A stretch of 64,000 bases of DNA from Actinophytocola sp. (GCA_009377385.1 WHUD01000003.1:1-64000), one strand, 5' to 3'. Positions 55,039 through 64,000 are shown, counted from the stretch's first letter. Program-made: numbers and translations. Notes: generated from the letters alone by a model not told the origin.

Positions 55039-56313
55039 TCAGATGGATTGGCGGAAGATGGTCGCCGCTGCGTCGCGGTCCAGCGGCCGAGGCACGACGG
55101 AGAGCTGGCGGGTCTGCTGCAGCGTGCCGTCGACCAGCGTGTCGACGTCGTCCTCGGTGAAACCGAACGCGCGCAGGCCGACCGGCATACCGATGTCGCG
55201 CATCAGCTCCTCGAGCACGGCGGGCAGCGCGTCCGCGCCTTCGGTGCGGGTGAACGTGCGCCCGGAAAGCAGTTCGGCGGCGCGCAGGTGACGATCGGGG
55301 TCGGCCGGGTACGTCCAGCGGAACACCGAGGGCGCCGTCGCCGACACCGCCTGGCCGTGCGGCACCATCGGCATCGGCGGATAGCCGTCGGCCTGGTAGT
55401 CCCGCACCGCACCGGCGATCGGGTAGGCGTTGGCGTGTGGCAGGTGGGTTCCCGCGTTGCCGAACCCAGTTCCGGCGTACGTCGACGCGAGCGCCATGTG
55501 GTATCTGGCGTGCAGGTCGTCACCGTTGAGTACCGCCGCGCGCAGGTGCTCGCCGGTCAGCCGCAGCGCCATCTCACACCAGACGTCGCTGATCGGGTTG
55601 GAGCCGCAGAACGCGGGACGTTTCGTGGTGTCGGGCGGCGCCGGTCTCGCGTCGAACCGCACCGCGGTGTAGCTCTCCAGCGCGTGTGACAGCACGTCCA
55701 TCCCGCTCGCGGCGGTGACCTGTGCGGGCATGGACACCGTGGTCAGCGGATCGACCACCGCCACCGCCGGGCGCAGCCTTGGATGGCTGATGCCCGCCTT
55801 CAGGTGCCGGGTCAGCAGGTCGACAACGCAGATCGTGGTGGACTCAGAGCCGGTGCCCGCCGTGGTCGGCATGGCGATCAGCGGCTTGAGCGGACCGTCT
55901 GGCGCCCTGCCCGCGCCGATCGGTGGCGTGACATAGTCCAGCAGCTCGCCGGGATGGGTGGTGAGCAAGTTGACGGCCTTCGCGGTGTCGATCGCGGAAC
56001 CACCGCCGACCGCGATGAAACAGTCCCATTCGGACTCACGCGCCCAGGAGACCGCTTCGGCGATGCTGACGTCGGTCGGCTCGACGGCGACGCCATCGAA
56101 GACCTCGCACTTGATGTCGTGCGCGATCACGTGATCACGCACCCGGTCGGGCAGACCGCTCTCGCGCACACCGGGGTCCGTGATGACCAGGCAGCGTTCC
56201 GCGCCCAGCGCGGCGACGTCCGCACCGATCTCGTCGGCGGCGCCGATGCCGAACTTCAGCGGCGGGGCGGCCCAGGTGAAGACCGTCTCGTTGGGGTGGG
56301 GACCAAGAACCAT
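55039..56313 (-). CDS. Iron-containing alcohol dehydrogenase, hydroxyacid-oxoacid transhydrogenase-like
   Basis: The 424-residue protein has the cofactor motif VGGGSAIDTAKAVN, AMPTTAGTGSESTT, and metal-binding His/Asp residues (ASGMDVLSHALE, GTHLPHANAYPI, MVPHGQAVS). The long insert RPAFCGSNPISDVW and total length fit the ADHFE1 type, which moves hydride from 4-hydroxybutyrate to 2-oxoglutarate, giving D-2-hydroxyglutarate. The divergent gene at 56447 could reoxidise that product. A plain alcohol dehydrogenase role is the main alternative. Confidence 0.82.
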   Translation of the reverse strand: MVLGPHPNETVFTWAAPPLKFGIGAADEIGADVAALGAERCLVITDPGVRESGLPDRVRDHVIAHDIKCEVFDGVAVEPTDVSIAEAVSWARESEWDCFIAVGGGSAIDTAKAVNLLTTHPGELLDYVTPPIGAGRAPDGPLKPLIAMPTTAGTGSESTTICVVDLLTRHLKAGISHPRLRPAVAVVDPLTTVSMPAQVTAASGMDVLSHALESYTAVRFDARPAPPDTTKRPAFCGSNPISDVWCEMALRLTGEHLRAAVLNGDDLHARYHMALASTYAGTGFGNAGTHLPHANAYPIAGAVRDYQADGYPPMPMVPHGQAVSATAPSVFRWTYPADPDRHLRAAELLSGRTFTRTEGADALPAVLEELMRDIGMPVGLRAFGFTEDDVDTLVDGTLQQTRQLSVVPRPLDRDAAATIFRQSI

Positions 56314-56326
56314 GTGACGCAGCTCC

Positions 56327-56359
56327 CATCTTGAAGTTAAGATGTGGAATGGTGTACCA
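56327..56359. promoter_or_regulatory. Two palindromes between the transhydrogenase-like and FAD/Fe-S genes
   Basis: CATCTT-N6-AAGATG (56327-56344) is a perfect inverted repeat, and TGGTGTACCA (56350-56359) is a perfect 10-bp palindrome. Both lie in the divergent control region, 14 and 37 bases from the start codon at 56313. They are candidates for the IclR protein encoded at 59287 or for a GntR-type regulator. Confidence 0.6.
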
Positions 56360-56446
56360 CTATGTAACCGACTTGGCTACCCCTACCACCGGATTTCCTC
56401 GCCTCGGTGCCCGATTCCGGCGGCGACGACCGAACCTGGAGGCCCC

Positions 56447-59320
56447 ATGCCCGGAATCGCATCGACGCTGGCCCGCGAGCTGACCGACGTCGTGCGCGGC
56501 GACGTCCGGTTCGACGCGGGAACCCGCGCGATGTACTCGACCGACGCCTCGAACTACCGGGCGGTGCCGATCGGCGTCGTAGTCCCGCGCTCGACCGAGG
56601 ACGTGCTCGCCGCGCTCGACGTGTGCCGCCGCCACGACGTGCCGGTGCTGCCGCGCGGCGCCGCCACCAGCATCGCCGGGCAGACCTGCAACGTCGCCGT
56701 GGTGATCGACTTCGCCCGCCACCTTGACCGGGTGCTGGACATCGATCCCGACCGATCACTCGCCCGGCTACAGCCCGGCGTCGTGCTCGACACGCTGCAG
56801 TCCGCCGCTGGGCCGTACGGGCTGGCGTTCGGGCCGGACCCGTCCACCCACAGCCGTTGCACCCTCGGCGGCATGATCGGCAACAACGCCTGCGGATCGC
56901 ACTCGGTGGCCTGGGGCAAGACCGTCGACAACGTCGAGTCGCTCGACGTCGTGCTCTACGACGGCACCCGACTTACCGTCGGCGCCACTCCGGACGACGA
57001 CCTCGCGCGACTGTGCGCCCGCGAGGACCGGATCGGCACCCTGCACCGCGACCTCCGCGCGCTGCGTGACACGAACGCCGAGCGGATCCGGCAGTCGTTC
57101 CCCCGGCTGGATCGCCGTGTCTCCGGCTACAACCTGGACCAGCTGCTGCCGGAGCACGGCTTCGACCTCGCGCGTGCGCTGGTCGGCACAGAAGGCAGCT
57201 GCGCAACGATCCTCGGCGCAACAGTCCGGTTGGTCCGCCCGCCGACGGCACGCGCGCTGGCGGTGCTCGGCTTCGCCGACCGGTTCGCCGCCGCCGACAA
57301 CGTCGTCGGCGTACTCGACCTCAACCCGCTCACCGTTGAGGGCATCGACGCCGCCCTCGTCGCCGCGTTCCGCGCCAAGAACCCGCGCAGCCGCGCCGCC
57401 GAGCTGCTGCCTGCTGGGGAGAGCTGGCTGCTTGTCGAGACCGGCGGCGAGACCCCGGCGGAGGCGGCCGCCCGCGCCCGCGAGGTCACCCGGTACGGCG
57501 CCACCGGCGTAGTGCTGACCGCGCCGGAACAGCGGCGGGCGCTGTGGCGGGTCAGGGAGGAGGGCGCTGGCACCGCGACCCGGCTCGCCGACGGCACCGA
57601 GGCGTGGTCCGGCTGGGAGGACGCCGCCGTGCCGCCGCACCGTCTCGGCGCGTACCTGCGCGAGTTCGACCGGCTCATGCGCGAGCACGACCGGCGCGGG
57701 GTGGTGTACGGCCATTTCGGCGACGGCTGCCTGCATGTGCGCATCGACTTCGACCTGCACAGCGACGCCGGGGTCGCCGGGTACCGGCGGTTCATGACGG
57801 ACGCAGCCGAGCTGGTCGTCAGCCACGGCGGGTCGCTGTCCGGCGAGCACGGCGACGGCCAGGCCCGCGCCGAGCTGCTACCCAGGATGTTCCCACCGGA
57901 GATCATCGAGGCGTTCGGCCAGTTCAAGGCCGCCTTCGACCCGCGAGACAGGATGAACCCCGGCAAGATCGTGCGTCCCCGCAGGCTGGACGACGACCTG
58001 CGCGTGCACATCGCCCCGCCCACCATCCCGACGCGGGCGCGGCTCGCGCTCGACGCCGACGACGGCGACCTCGCCGCGGCGAGCAGGCGTTGCGCGGGCG
58101 TCGGCACATGCCTCAACGCCACCGGTGGGGTGATGTGCCCGAGCTACCGTGCCACTCGCGAGGAGCGGCACTCCACCCGGGGACGCGCGCGGCTGCTGTT
58201 CGAGCTGCTGCACGGCGACGTCGTCACCGATGGCTGGCGCTCGGCCGAGGTGCGCGAGGCACTCGACCTGTGTCTGTCCTGCAAGGGCTGCAAGAGCGAC
58301 TGCCCGGTCAACGTCGACATGGCCAGCTACAAGGCGGAGTTCCTCAGCCGCCACTACCACCGGCGGATCCGGCCTGCCAGCCACTACTCGATGGGCTACC
58401 TGCCGCTCTGGCTCGCGCTCGGCGCGCGGACGCCATGGCTGGTCAACCGGATCACCGGCGGACAAGCGGGCGGGTTGCTCAAGCGGCTCGGCGGCATCGC
58501 ACCGGAGCGCGCGATCCCCGCGCTGGCGCCCCGCACCTTCCAGGCGGCGCACCACGCGTCCCGTCCCGAGTCGCCGCAGCCCGACGTCATGCTGTGGCCT
58601 GACACCTTCACCAACCACTTCGACCCGGACATCGGCCACGACGCCGTCGGGGTACTCGAGTCGCTCGGCCTTTCCGTCGCGGTGCCGCGACAGCGGGTCT
58701 GTTGTGGACTGACGTGGCTGTCGACAGGGCAGCTCGGCACGGCGCGCCGGGTGCTGCGACGCACGCTCCGGGTTCTCGCACCCGCACTCGACCGGAAGGT
58801 GCCGATCGTCGGGCTGGAACCGAGCTGCACCGCGTTCCTCCGCTATGACGCCGCAGAGTTACTGCCAGAGGCGCGGCGGCTCGCGGACGGCGTGCGCACC
58901 TTCGCCGAGGTGCTCGATGAGCACCGAAGCGACTGGACGGTGCGCAACCCCGGCCAGCGCGCCATGGTGCAGGTGCACTGCCACCAGCATGCCGAGCTCG
59001 GCTTCGACGCCGACCGCCGCGTACTCGACGATCTCGACGTGACGGCGGACGTACTCGACAGCGGCTGCTGCGGCCTCGCGGGCAACTTCGGCTTCGAACG
59101 TGGCCACTACGACGTGTCGATGGCCTGCGCAGAACAGGCGTTGCTGCCCGCGATCCGGGCGGACACCGATGCCACGGTGCTCGCGGACGGGTTCAGCTGC
59201 CGCACCCAGGTAAGCCAGGCCACCGACACGCAGCCGGTGCACCTCGCGACGCTGGCCGCACGCGCACTGGGCGTGTCAGCCGAGGATCAGCGCTGGCTCA
59301 GCGACCGCCGCACGGTGTGA
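56447..59320 (+). CDS. FAD- and Fe-S-containing D-2-hydroxyacid dehydrogenase (YdiJ-like GlcD-GlcF fusion)
   Basis: The 957-residue protein joins a FAD-binding type 4 domain (PRGAATSIAGQTCN, LGGMIGNNACGSHSVAWGKTVDN, GTEGSCATILGA, ending NPGKIVRPRR) to Fe-S modules (CAGVGTCLNATGGVMCPSYR and CLSCKGCKSDCPVN) and CCG-type domains (VCCGLTW, EPSCTAF, SGCCGLAGNFGFE). E. coli YdiJ, of like length, oxidises D-2-hydroxyglutarate. Beside the transhydrogenase-like gene it could return 2-oxoglutarate to the cycle. The ATG at 56447 follows CTGGAGG. Its end overlaps the convergent iclR gene by 34 bases. Confidence 0.9.
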   Translation: MPGIASTLARELTDVVRGDVRFDAGTRAMYSTDASNYRAVPIGVVVPRSTEDVLAALDVCRRHDVPVLPRGAATSIAGQTCNVAVVIDFARHLDRVLDIDPDRSLARLQPGVVLDTLQSAAGPYGLAFGPDPSTHSRCTLGGMIGNNACGSHSVAWGKTVDNVESLDVVLYDGTRLTVGATPDDDLARLCAREDRIGTLHRDLRALRDTNAERIRQSFPRLDRRVSGYNLDQLLPEHGFDLARALVGTEGSCATILGATVRLVRPPTARALAVLGFADRFAAADNVVGVLDLNPLTVEGIDAALVAAFRAKNPRSRAAELLPAGESWLLVETGGETPAEAAARAREVTRYGATGVVLTAPEQRRALWRVREEGAGTATRLADGTEAWSGWEDAAVPPHRLGAYLREFDRLMREHDRRGVVYGHFGDGCLHVRIDFDLHSDAGVAGYRRFMTDAAELVVSHGGSLSGEHGDGQARAELLPRMFPPEIIEAFGQFKAAFDPRDRMNPGKIVRPRRLDDDLRVHIAPPTIPTRARLALDADDGDLAAASRRCAGVGTCLNATGGVMCPSYRATREERHSTRGRARLLFELLHGDVVTDGWRSAEVREALDLCLSCKGCKSDCPVNVDMASYKAEFLSRHYHRRIRPASHYSMGYLPLWLALGARTPWLVNRITGGQAGGLLKRLGGIAPERAIPALAPRTFQAAHHASRPESPQPDVMLWPDTFTNHFDPDIGHDAVGVLESLGLSVAVPRQRVCCGLTWLSTGQLGTARRVLRRTLRVLAPALDRKVPIVGLEPSCTAFLRYDAAELLPEARRLADGVRTFAEVLDEHRSDWTVRNPGQRAMVQVHCHQHAELGFDADRRVLDDLDVTADVLDSGCCGLAGNFGFERGHYDVSMACAEQALLPAIRADTDATVLADGFSCRTQVSQATDTQPVHLATLAARALGVSAEDQRWLSDRRTV

Positions 59321-60132
59321 TCCGGCGGCACCACGTGCGCGACCTGCTTGGCCAGCTCGATCATCCGAGGGCCGAGCTCGTGGATCCGCTCGAACGGCAT
59401 CCGTACCGTCGGCACCTGGATCACCACCGCGGCATGCGCCTGCCCATCGATGTCGAACACCGGCGCGCCGACACAACGCACGCCTGCGACGTTCTCCTCG
59501 TCGTCGATGCTGTAGCCCCGCTCCCGGATCGCATCGAGGTCACGGACCAGATCATCAGGCGTGCGCAGCGTGTTCGGCGTAAGGGCGTCGAGCTGCTCCG
59601 GCAACCCGCGCAGGTACTCATCGGCGTCGTCGGAGAAGCTGAGCATCGCCTTGCCGGATGCGGTGGAGTACAGCGGAAACCGCGCGCCAGGGTACTGCTC
59701 GAACCGCAGCGGTAGCTTCGACTGCACCCGCATCAGCACCACCGACTCCTCGCCCTCCCTTACGACGAGGTTGACCGACTCCTCTGTCTCCTGGTGCAAC
59801 CGCTCAAGCAGCGGCAGCGCGCGGTCGACGCCAAGCGCACGCTGTGCCGACTGGCCGATCAGGATGGCGCGGCTGCCAAGGTAGTAGCCGTCGGTGGCTG
59901 GGTTCTGCGCGACGTAGCCCTCCAGCATGAGCGCCCGCACGATGCGGTGCGCCGTGCCCGGCTTCAGTCCCAGCTCCTGCGCGATGTAGAGGATCCCGAG
60001 GTCGCCGTTCGCCTCGGTCAGCAACCGGAGCACCGCCAGCGCGCGACCGATCGCCTGCGTGCCTGCAGGCGCCGATACACCATCGGGCGAGGATGTACCG
60101 GCGCGCTGCTGACCAGGCTTCTCCTTCGCCAC
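59287..60132 (-). CDS. IclR-family regulator
   Basis: The 281-residue protein has a winged-helix N-terminus (AIGRALAVLRLLTEANGDLGILYIAQELGLKPGTAHRIVRALMLEGYV) and an IclR ligand domain (RFPLYSTASGKAMLSF, GYSIDDEENVAGVRCVGAPVFD). The GTG at 60132 follows GAGGAGGTT. It is convergent with the dehydrogenase gene and most likely governs the 2-hydroxyacid cluster through the palindromes at 56327-56359. Ligand unknown. Confidence 0.9.
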   Translation of the reverse strand: MAKEKPGQQRAGTSSPDGVSAPAGTQAIGRALAVLRLLTEANGDLGILYIAQELGLKPGTAHRIVRALMLEGYVAQNPATDGYYLGSRAILIGQSAQRALGVDRALPLLERLHQETEESVNLVVREGEESVVLMRVQSKLPLRFEQYPGARFPLYSTASGKAMLSFSDDADEYLRGLPEQLDALTPNTLRTPDDLVRDLDAIRERGYSIDDEENVAGVRCVGAPVFDIDGQAHAAVVIQVPTVRMPFERIHELGPRMIELAKQVAHVVPPDHTVRRSLSQR

Positions 60133-60180
60133 ACAACCTCCTCGACGTTCCTTCGCTCAGGGTAGCCGAGGCGCGACAGG

Positions 60181-60632
60181 CTACCGCCAGCCGCAGACGC
60201 CTTCGGTTGCGCCGCGATCCCGCAAGCTGACCGCCTGCGCAGCGGGCACCAGCTGGCTCCGGCCGTGCCAGCACAGCACGACATAGTCCCCATAACCAGC
60301 CACATCGGCGAGAAGCTGGTCCCAGTGCCGGTACTGGACGTCGTCACAAGCGTCGTCGTACCGGCGCACCTTGGCGACGTTCGGGATCGCGTCCCGCCAC
60401 AGCGTCAACGTCGACGGCGGCACGACCGTGTCGTGGTTCCCTGCGTAGAGGTAGGCGGGCGCCGCTAGCTCCGACAGATCCGGACCGGGACGGTCGCACC
60501 ACAGCCGGTACTCGTGCACCAGCGGAGCCGGGTCGGCCAGCTGGATCGCTCGCAGAACTCGGGCCGTTCGCCGTAAGGCGGCAGCGCGGCGGCCAGATGC
60601 AGCGACGCGATCCGATCTGGCGCGTATCTCAC
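60181..60632 (-). pseudogene. Decayed C-terminal part of an alpha/beta hydrolase
   Basis: On the minus strand two frames together give a hydrolase tail. One reads APDRIASLHLAAALPPYGERPEF near 60550-60615, the other RAIQLADPAPLVHEYRLWC, YLYAGNHDTVVPPSTLTLWRD and QYRHWDQLLADVAGYGDYV, ending at 60181. The frames meet near 60555, so at least one indel occurred, and no N-terminal half with the nucleophile elbow exists since the BCCT gene occupies that place. It directly follows the BCCT stop. Confidence 0.7.
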
Positions 60633-62219
60633 TCAGCCGATCGGTGCCTCGTCGCGTGTCTCCGCGGTCACCGCAACGGACACGGGCTTGGCAGCGGGGT
60701 AGTCGTCGAGCAACCATCTCCGGAATGACAGCACCACGATGACCAGCACGAAGATCAACGGGAACGCGGTGATGATGGCGAGCGTCTGCAGCGCTTCGAG
60801 ACCGCCCGCGTACATCAGCGCGATGGACACACCGGCAAGCGCGACCGCCCACACGACCCGGTGCCAGCGCGCCGGTTCGACCTCGGCGGGCAGCTCCCGC
60901 GACGCGACGGCCGCCATGGTGTACGCCGAAGAGTCCAATGTGGTCGCGAGGAAGATGACGAGCAGCAGAATGAACACCGCGAGCACCACCCAACCGAGCG
61001 GGAGCGCTTGCAGTGTGGCCACAATGGCGGCGGTTGGCCCCTCGTTCTCCAGGATGCCCGCGACCGGCACGGTACCGTTGAGCTGGAACGACAGCCCGGT
61101 GTTGCTCATCAGCGCGAACGCGATCCAGTTGCCGAAGCTGCCCGCGACCAGCATCGCAACGATGACTCCACGCATGGTGCGTCCGCGGGAGATCTTCGCG
61201 GTGAACAGCCCAAGGAACGGCGCGTAGGCGATCCACCATGCCCAGTAGAAGACCGTCCAGCTCTCCTCGAAACCGGAACCGCCGATCGGGTCCATGTAGA
61301 AGCTCATCTGCACGAAGTTCTGCATCATCGTGCCGACGCTGTTAGTGAAGGTGTCGACGATGAACACCGTCGGTCCAGCGATGAGCAGGAACACCGCGAG
61401 CGCGCCCGCGAGCCACAGGTTCAGCTGCGCGAGCCGCCGCAGGCCGCGCTGCAGGCCAAGGTAGACGCTGACGCCGAACAGCAACGTCCAGGCGACCAGG
61501 ATGCCGATGTCAAGGCCGGTGCCGGGGCTCAGCGGGCTGAGCGCGGCGACGCCTTCGGAAACGATCGGCACCTCTAGGCCGAGGGAGGTTCCCGCCGCGC
61601 CGACGACACCGAAGATGAACAGCACGTCGATGGTCCGGCCGAGCCAGCCGTCGGCACGGTCACCGATGATGCCCCTGCAGGCGTCGGACAGCCGCAGGGT
61701 GGGGCGCTTCCGCACGTGGTAGGCGTACGCGAGCGGCAACGCCGGTAGGCAGTACAGGGCCCAGCCGATGAAGCCCCAGTGATACATCGGGTAGGTCGCT
61801 GCCCACTCGGCGGCCGCGGTGCTGCGCGGTTCTACCCCGAACGGTGGATCGGTGTAGTAGTAGGCCCACTCGATCATGCCCCAGTACATGATCCCGCCAC
61901 CGATACCAGCGGTGAAGATCATCGCGATCCAGGTGACGGTGGAGAATTGCGGCGTGTCGCCGCGCTGCCCGAACAGCACCTTGCCGAATCGGCTTGCGGC
62001 GAGCCAGACAAGCAGACCGAAGACGAGGACACCGAACCACAAGTACAGCCAGCCGAACTTGCCGGTAAGAAACGACAACACCGTGCTCATCGCCTTGGTG
62101 CCCGCCTCGGGTGCCACCATCAGCGGCACTCCGATGGCGGCCACGATGGCGAGTGCCGGCCAGAAGATCTTCTTGTCGAGCTGCGCTTTCTGCCTCGTAT
62201 CGGCAGCTGTCGGTTGCAT
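60633..62219 (-). CDS. BCCT-family transporter, CaiT-like (probable carnitine uptake)
   Basis: The 528-residue protein has twelve helices and the motif GIGGGIMYWGMIEWAYYYTDPPFG, close to CaiT-type carnitine carriers, plus ESWTVFYWAWWIAYAPFLGLFTAKISRGRT for the aromatic substrate box. The divergent regulator and the BKACE gene that follows it point to carnitine or a related betaine. The ATG at 62219 lies 40 bases from the palindrome at 62260. It differs considerably from the BCCT at 48565, so the two probably serve different substrates. Confidence 0.9.
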   Translation of the reverse strand: MQPTAADTRQKAQLDKKIFWPALAIVAAIGVPLMVAPEAGTKAMSTVLSFLTGKFGWLYLWFGVLVFGLLVWLAASRFGKVLFGQRGDTPQFSTVTWIAMIFTAGIGGGIMYWGMIEWAYYYTDPPFGVEPRSTAAAEWAATYPMYHWGFIGWALYCLPALPLAYAYHVRKRPTLRLSDACRGIIGDRADGWLGRTIDVLFIFGVVGAAGTSLGLEVPIVSEGVAALSPLSPGTGLDIGILVAWTLLFGVSVYLGLQRGLRRLAQLNLWLAGALAVFLLIAGPTVFIVDTFTNSVGTMMQNFVQMSFYMDPIGGSGFEESWTVFYWAWWIAYAPFLGLFTAKISRGRTMRGVIVAMLVAGSFGNWIAFALMSNTGLSFQLNGTVPVAGILENEGPTAAIVATLQALPLGWVVLAVFILLLVIFLATTLDSSAYTMAAVASRELPAEVEPARWHRVVWAVALAGVSIALMYAGGLEALQTLAIITAFPLIFVLVIVVLSFRRWLLDDYPAAKPVSVAVTAETRDEAPIG

Positions 62220-62259
62220 CGCTGTCTCCCGTGTCCTGCGTGATTCGCCACGTTGCGAT

Positions 62260-62275
62260 CTGACTAATTAATCAG
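62260..62275. promoter_or_regulatory. Palindrome before the CaiT-like gene, probable TetR-type operator
   Basis: CTGACTAATTAATCAG is a 16-bp palindrome with one mismatched pair. It is strongly AT-rich in a GC-rich setting and lies in the divergent region between the transporter and the XRE-TetR regulator gene. Confidence 0.65.
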
Positions 62276-62413
62276 TAGGTACGCCGGAGTAGCGTGCGTC
62301 ACTCAACAGTGCGATGTCAACCCCCTGTTTTCCAGGAGATAACGGCTGGAGCCGAAACATCGGCCGGAAGCTCCATATTGCGATTATCTCAACAACTGGT
62401 TAGGGTGGGCGCT

Positions 62414-63283
62414 GTGAACGACGCAGTGCCCACCCCGGAGCCCGCATCGGTGCAAGAACGCGTCCGCGAGGTCATCCGTCTCGCGGGGCGCAGCCAGCGA
62501 GCCTTCGCGGCCGAAGTCGGGCTCGATCCGACCAAGCTGTCGAAGTCCCTCAATGGCAGCCGCCGCTTTACCATCGAGGAGCTCGACCGGATCGGCGAAG
62601 CCGGCGGCGTCAGCGTGACATGGCTGCTGCGGGGCCGCGACGACACCCGCGTCGGTCCCGCCGTTTCCGCTGCTCGCATCGACGGCGAGGGCACGCTGCT
62701 TGCCGAGACCGGCAGGCAGCGGGAAATCGTCGACGCGGCGTGGCGGCTGATCGCCGAACGCGGCTACCACTCGGTGCGCGTCGCCGACATCGCGCGCGCG
62801 TGCGGCACAAGCACGGCCGCCATTCACTACTACTTCGACACCAGGCAGGACCTGCTCAACGCAGCGCTGCGGCACTGCGTCGCTGAGGCGTTCGCGCGGC
62901 AAGGAGCGGTGCTCCGTGAGGTCGACGACGCGCACAAGCGGCTGCTCACCCTGATCGACCTGCAACTGCCGGTGCCGGAACAGGTCGTCCTCGAATGGCG
63001 GGTATGGCTGCAGTTCTGGGCCGAGACGGCGCTGCGGCCCGAGCTCAGGACGGTGCACGAGGACTTCTACGCCCGGTGGCGGGAGACCGTCGAGCGGATC
63101 GTGCGCCGCGGCGTCAAGCAGGGCGTCTTCCGTGACGTCGATCCGGACGAGACGGCGTTGCGGTTCACGGCCCTGACCGACGGGCTGGCCATCCAGGTGC
63201 TGACCGGCGCGCAACAACTACCGCCGGACATGATGCGCCGGGTCCTCGTCGACTTCGTCAATTCCGAGCTCGTCAAGCAGTAA
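62414..63283 (+). CDS. Two-headed regulator: XRE-type HTH fused to a TetR protein
   Basis: The 289-residue protein joins an N-terminal XRE-like helix-turn-helix ([44 protein letters not shown], about 15-60) to a complete TetR unit ([50 protein letters not shown], from about residue 102, with a C-terminal BetI-like helical domain). The GTG at 62414 is chosen; upstream codons to 62294 cover the promoter region. It is divergent from the CaiT-like transporter and precedes the BKACE gene, so it probably regulates both in response to carnitine or a product. Confidence 0.85.
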   Translation: MNDAVPTPEPASVQERVREVIRLAGRSQRAFAAEVGLDPTKLSKSLNGSRRFTIEELDRIGEAGGVSVTWLLRGRDDTRVGPAVSAARIDGEGTLLAETGRQREIVDAAWRLIAERGYHSVRVADIARACGTSTAAIHYYFDTRQDLLNAALRHCVAEAFARQGAVLREVDDAHKRLLTLIDLQLPVPEQVVLEWRVWLQFWAETALRPELRTVHEDFYARWRETVERIVRRGVKQGVFRDVDPDETALRFTALTDGLAIQVLTGAQQLPPDMMRRVLVDFVNSELVKQ

Positions 63284-63306
63284 ACCCACGATATAAGGGG
63301 AACCTC

Positions 63307-64000
63307 ATGAACACCGAGGTCGTACTGACCTGCGCGCTGACCGGCGCCGGCGACACCACCCGCAAGAGCGAGCACGTCCCGGTGACGCCGAAGGAAATCG
63401 CGGAGTCGGGCATCGAGGCGGCCATGGCGGGCGCGACAGTCGTCCACATCCACGTCCGCGACCCGGAGACCGGGCAGGGCAGCAGGCAGACGTCGTACTA
63501 CGCGGAGGTCGTTGAGCGCATCGAGGCCAGCGGCGTCGACGTGATCCTCAACCTCACCGCAGGCATGGGAGGCGACCTCGATGTGCCAGACTCCGATCCG
63601 CTCACTCCGGGTCCTGCCACCGATCTGGTCGGCGCGAAGGAGCGGCTGGTCCACATCGAACAGATCCGTCCTGAGATCTGCACCCTGGACTGCGGCACAC
63701 TCAACTTCGGCGATGGCAGCAGCATCTACATCGGCACCCCGGAGATGGTGCGTCGCGGGGCAGAGCGCATCAAGCACCTCGGCGTGAAGCCAGAGCTGGA
63801 AACGTTCGACACCGGGCAGGTGTGGCTTGCCAACCAGCTCTACGCGGAAGGACTGCTCGACGGCCCGCCGCTGTACCAGTTGTGCATGGGCATCCCGTAC
63901 GGCGCCCCGGCCGAACCCCGGGTGCTGCAGGGCATGGTCGACATGCTGCCCGCGAACGCGCAGTGGGCCAGCTTCGCGATCGGCAGGATGCAATTCCCGT
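63307..64000 (+). CDS. BKACE-family beta-keto acid cleavage enzyme (partial, cut by the window end)
   Basis: The first 231 codons are present and open to the edge. The protein starts [35 protein letters not shown]; the zinc ligands are H47 and H49 in [12 protein letters not shown], and the family segment [13 protein letters not shown] follows. BKACE enzymes react a beta-keto acid with acetyl-CoA to give acetoacetate and a new CoA ester; one branch cleaves dehydrocarnitine during carnitine breakdown. With the CaiT-like carrier this is the likely substrate. A purine-rich ribosome binding site (AAGGGGAA) precedes the ATG by 5 bases. Confidence 0.9.
   Translation, partial: MNTEVVLTCALTGAGDTTRKSEHVPVTPKEIAESGIEAAMAGATVVHIHVRDPETGQGSRQTSYYAEVVERIEASGVDVILNLTAGMGGDLDVPDSDPLTPGPATDLVGAKERLVHIEQIRPEICTLDCGTLNFGDGSSIYIGTPEMVRRGAERIKHLGVKPELETFDTGQVWLANQLYAEGLLDGPPLYQLCMGIPYGAPAEPRVLQGMVDMLPANAQWASFAIGRMQFP

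Overview
The window is GC-rich actinobacterial chromosome, most likely from the family Pseudonocardiaceae (an Amycolatopsis-like organism; this genus guess is an inference). The basis is codon use, frequent GTG starts, leaderless-type promoters, and long perfect hairpins between genes. Gene order also follows the Mycobacterium tuberculosis Rv3014c-Rv3037c block. There is no rRNA, CRISPR array, transposase or integrase. One tRNA-like remnant is present.

Region 1 (about 1-14.6 kb) is housekeeping. It holds ligA, a MetE-like protein, mnmA and iscS (tRNA thiolation), an acyltransferase/GNAT pair that may make an N-acyl amino-acid lipid, and etfB-etfA. A divergent etfD-type membrane Fe-S reductase follows, so the electron donor and its quinone-side acceptor are almost adjacent. 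Region 2 (14.6-19 kb) carries a Phd/VapC toxin-antitoxin pair between two related hairpins, a frameshifted mmpL-type exporter and an AbiEi-like protein.

Region 3 (19-27 kb plus two distant genes at 35 kb and 53 kb) is the methylglucose-lipopolysaccharide type locus: methyltransferase, GH57 enzyme and GT4 glycosyltransferase, later a hexapeptide acyltransferase and the Rv3037c homologue. It is interrupted by a MazF module, a Na+/H+ antiporter, an unrecognised 471-residue protein and a degenerate tRNA-like element. Region 4 (27-37 kb) has a WYL regulator divergent from an epoxide hydrolase, the glyoxylate shunt (aceA, aceB) divergent from its regulator ramB with RamB-type sites between, a nucleoside hydrolase and a SixA-like phosphatase.

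Region 5 (37-41 kb) shows gene decay (dienelactone hydrolase remnant, truncated M56 peptidase abutting a TfoX-like gene). Next come blaI and cytochrome bd oxidase (cydAB), whose shared promoter carries two BlaI-like palindromes. Region 6 (41-50 kb) is the most notable system: two divergent transcription units around a GntR regulator. One encodes, in translationally overlapping order, an LLM flavin monooxygenase, two DUF1185 proteins, an alpha/beta hydrolase, an aldehyde dehydrogenase and a RibB-like protein. The other encodes an unknown protein, an NTF2-like protein, a flavin reductase and a BCCT transporter. The set resembles known pathways that cleave pyridine-type rings (trigonelline, pyridine), but its DUF1185 pair and altered RibB-like protein are unexplained.

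Region 7 (50-64 kb) contains a TetR/AurF-like oxygenase pair, a frameshifted MHS transporter, a hydroxyacid-oxoacid transhydrogenase-like enzyme divergent from a FAD/Fe-S 2-hydroxyacid dehydrogenase with an IclR regulator, a decayed hydrolase, and a CaiT-like BCCT transporter. The window ends with an XRE-TetR fusion regulator and a BKACE-family enzyme cut by the window edge; that last group suggests carnitine breakdown. Two genes carry single-base frameshifts, which could be real mutations or sequence errors.
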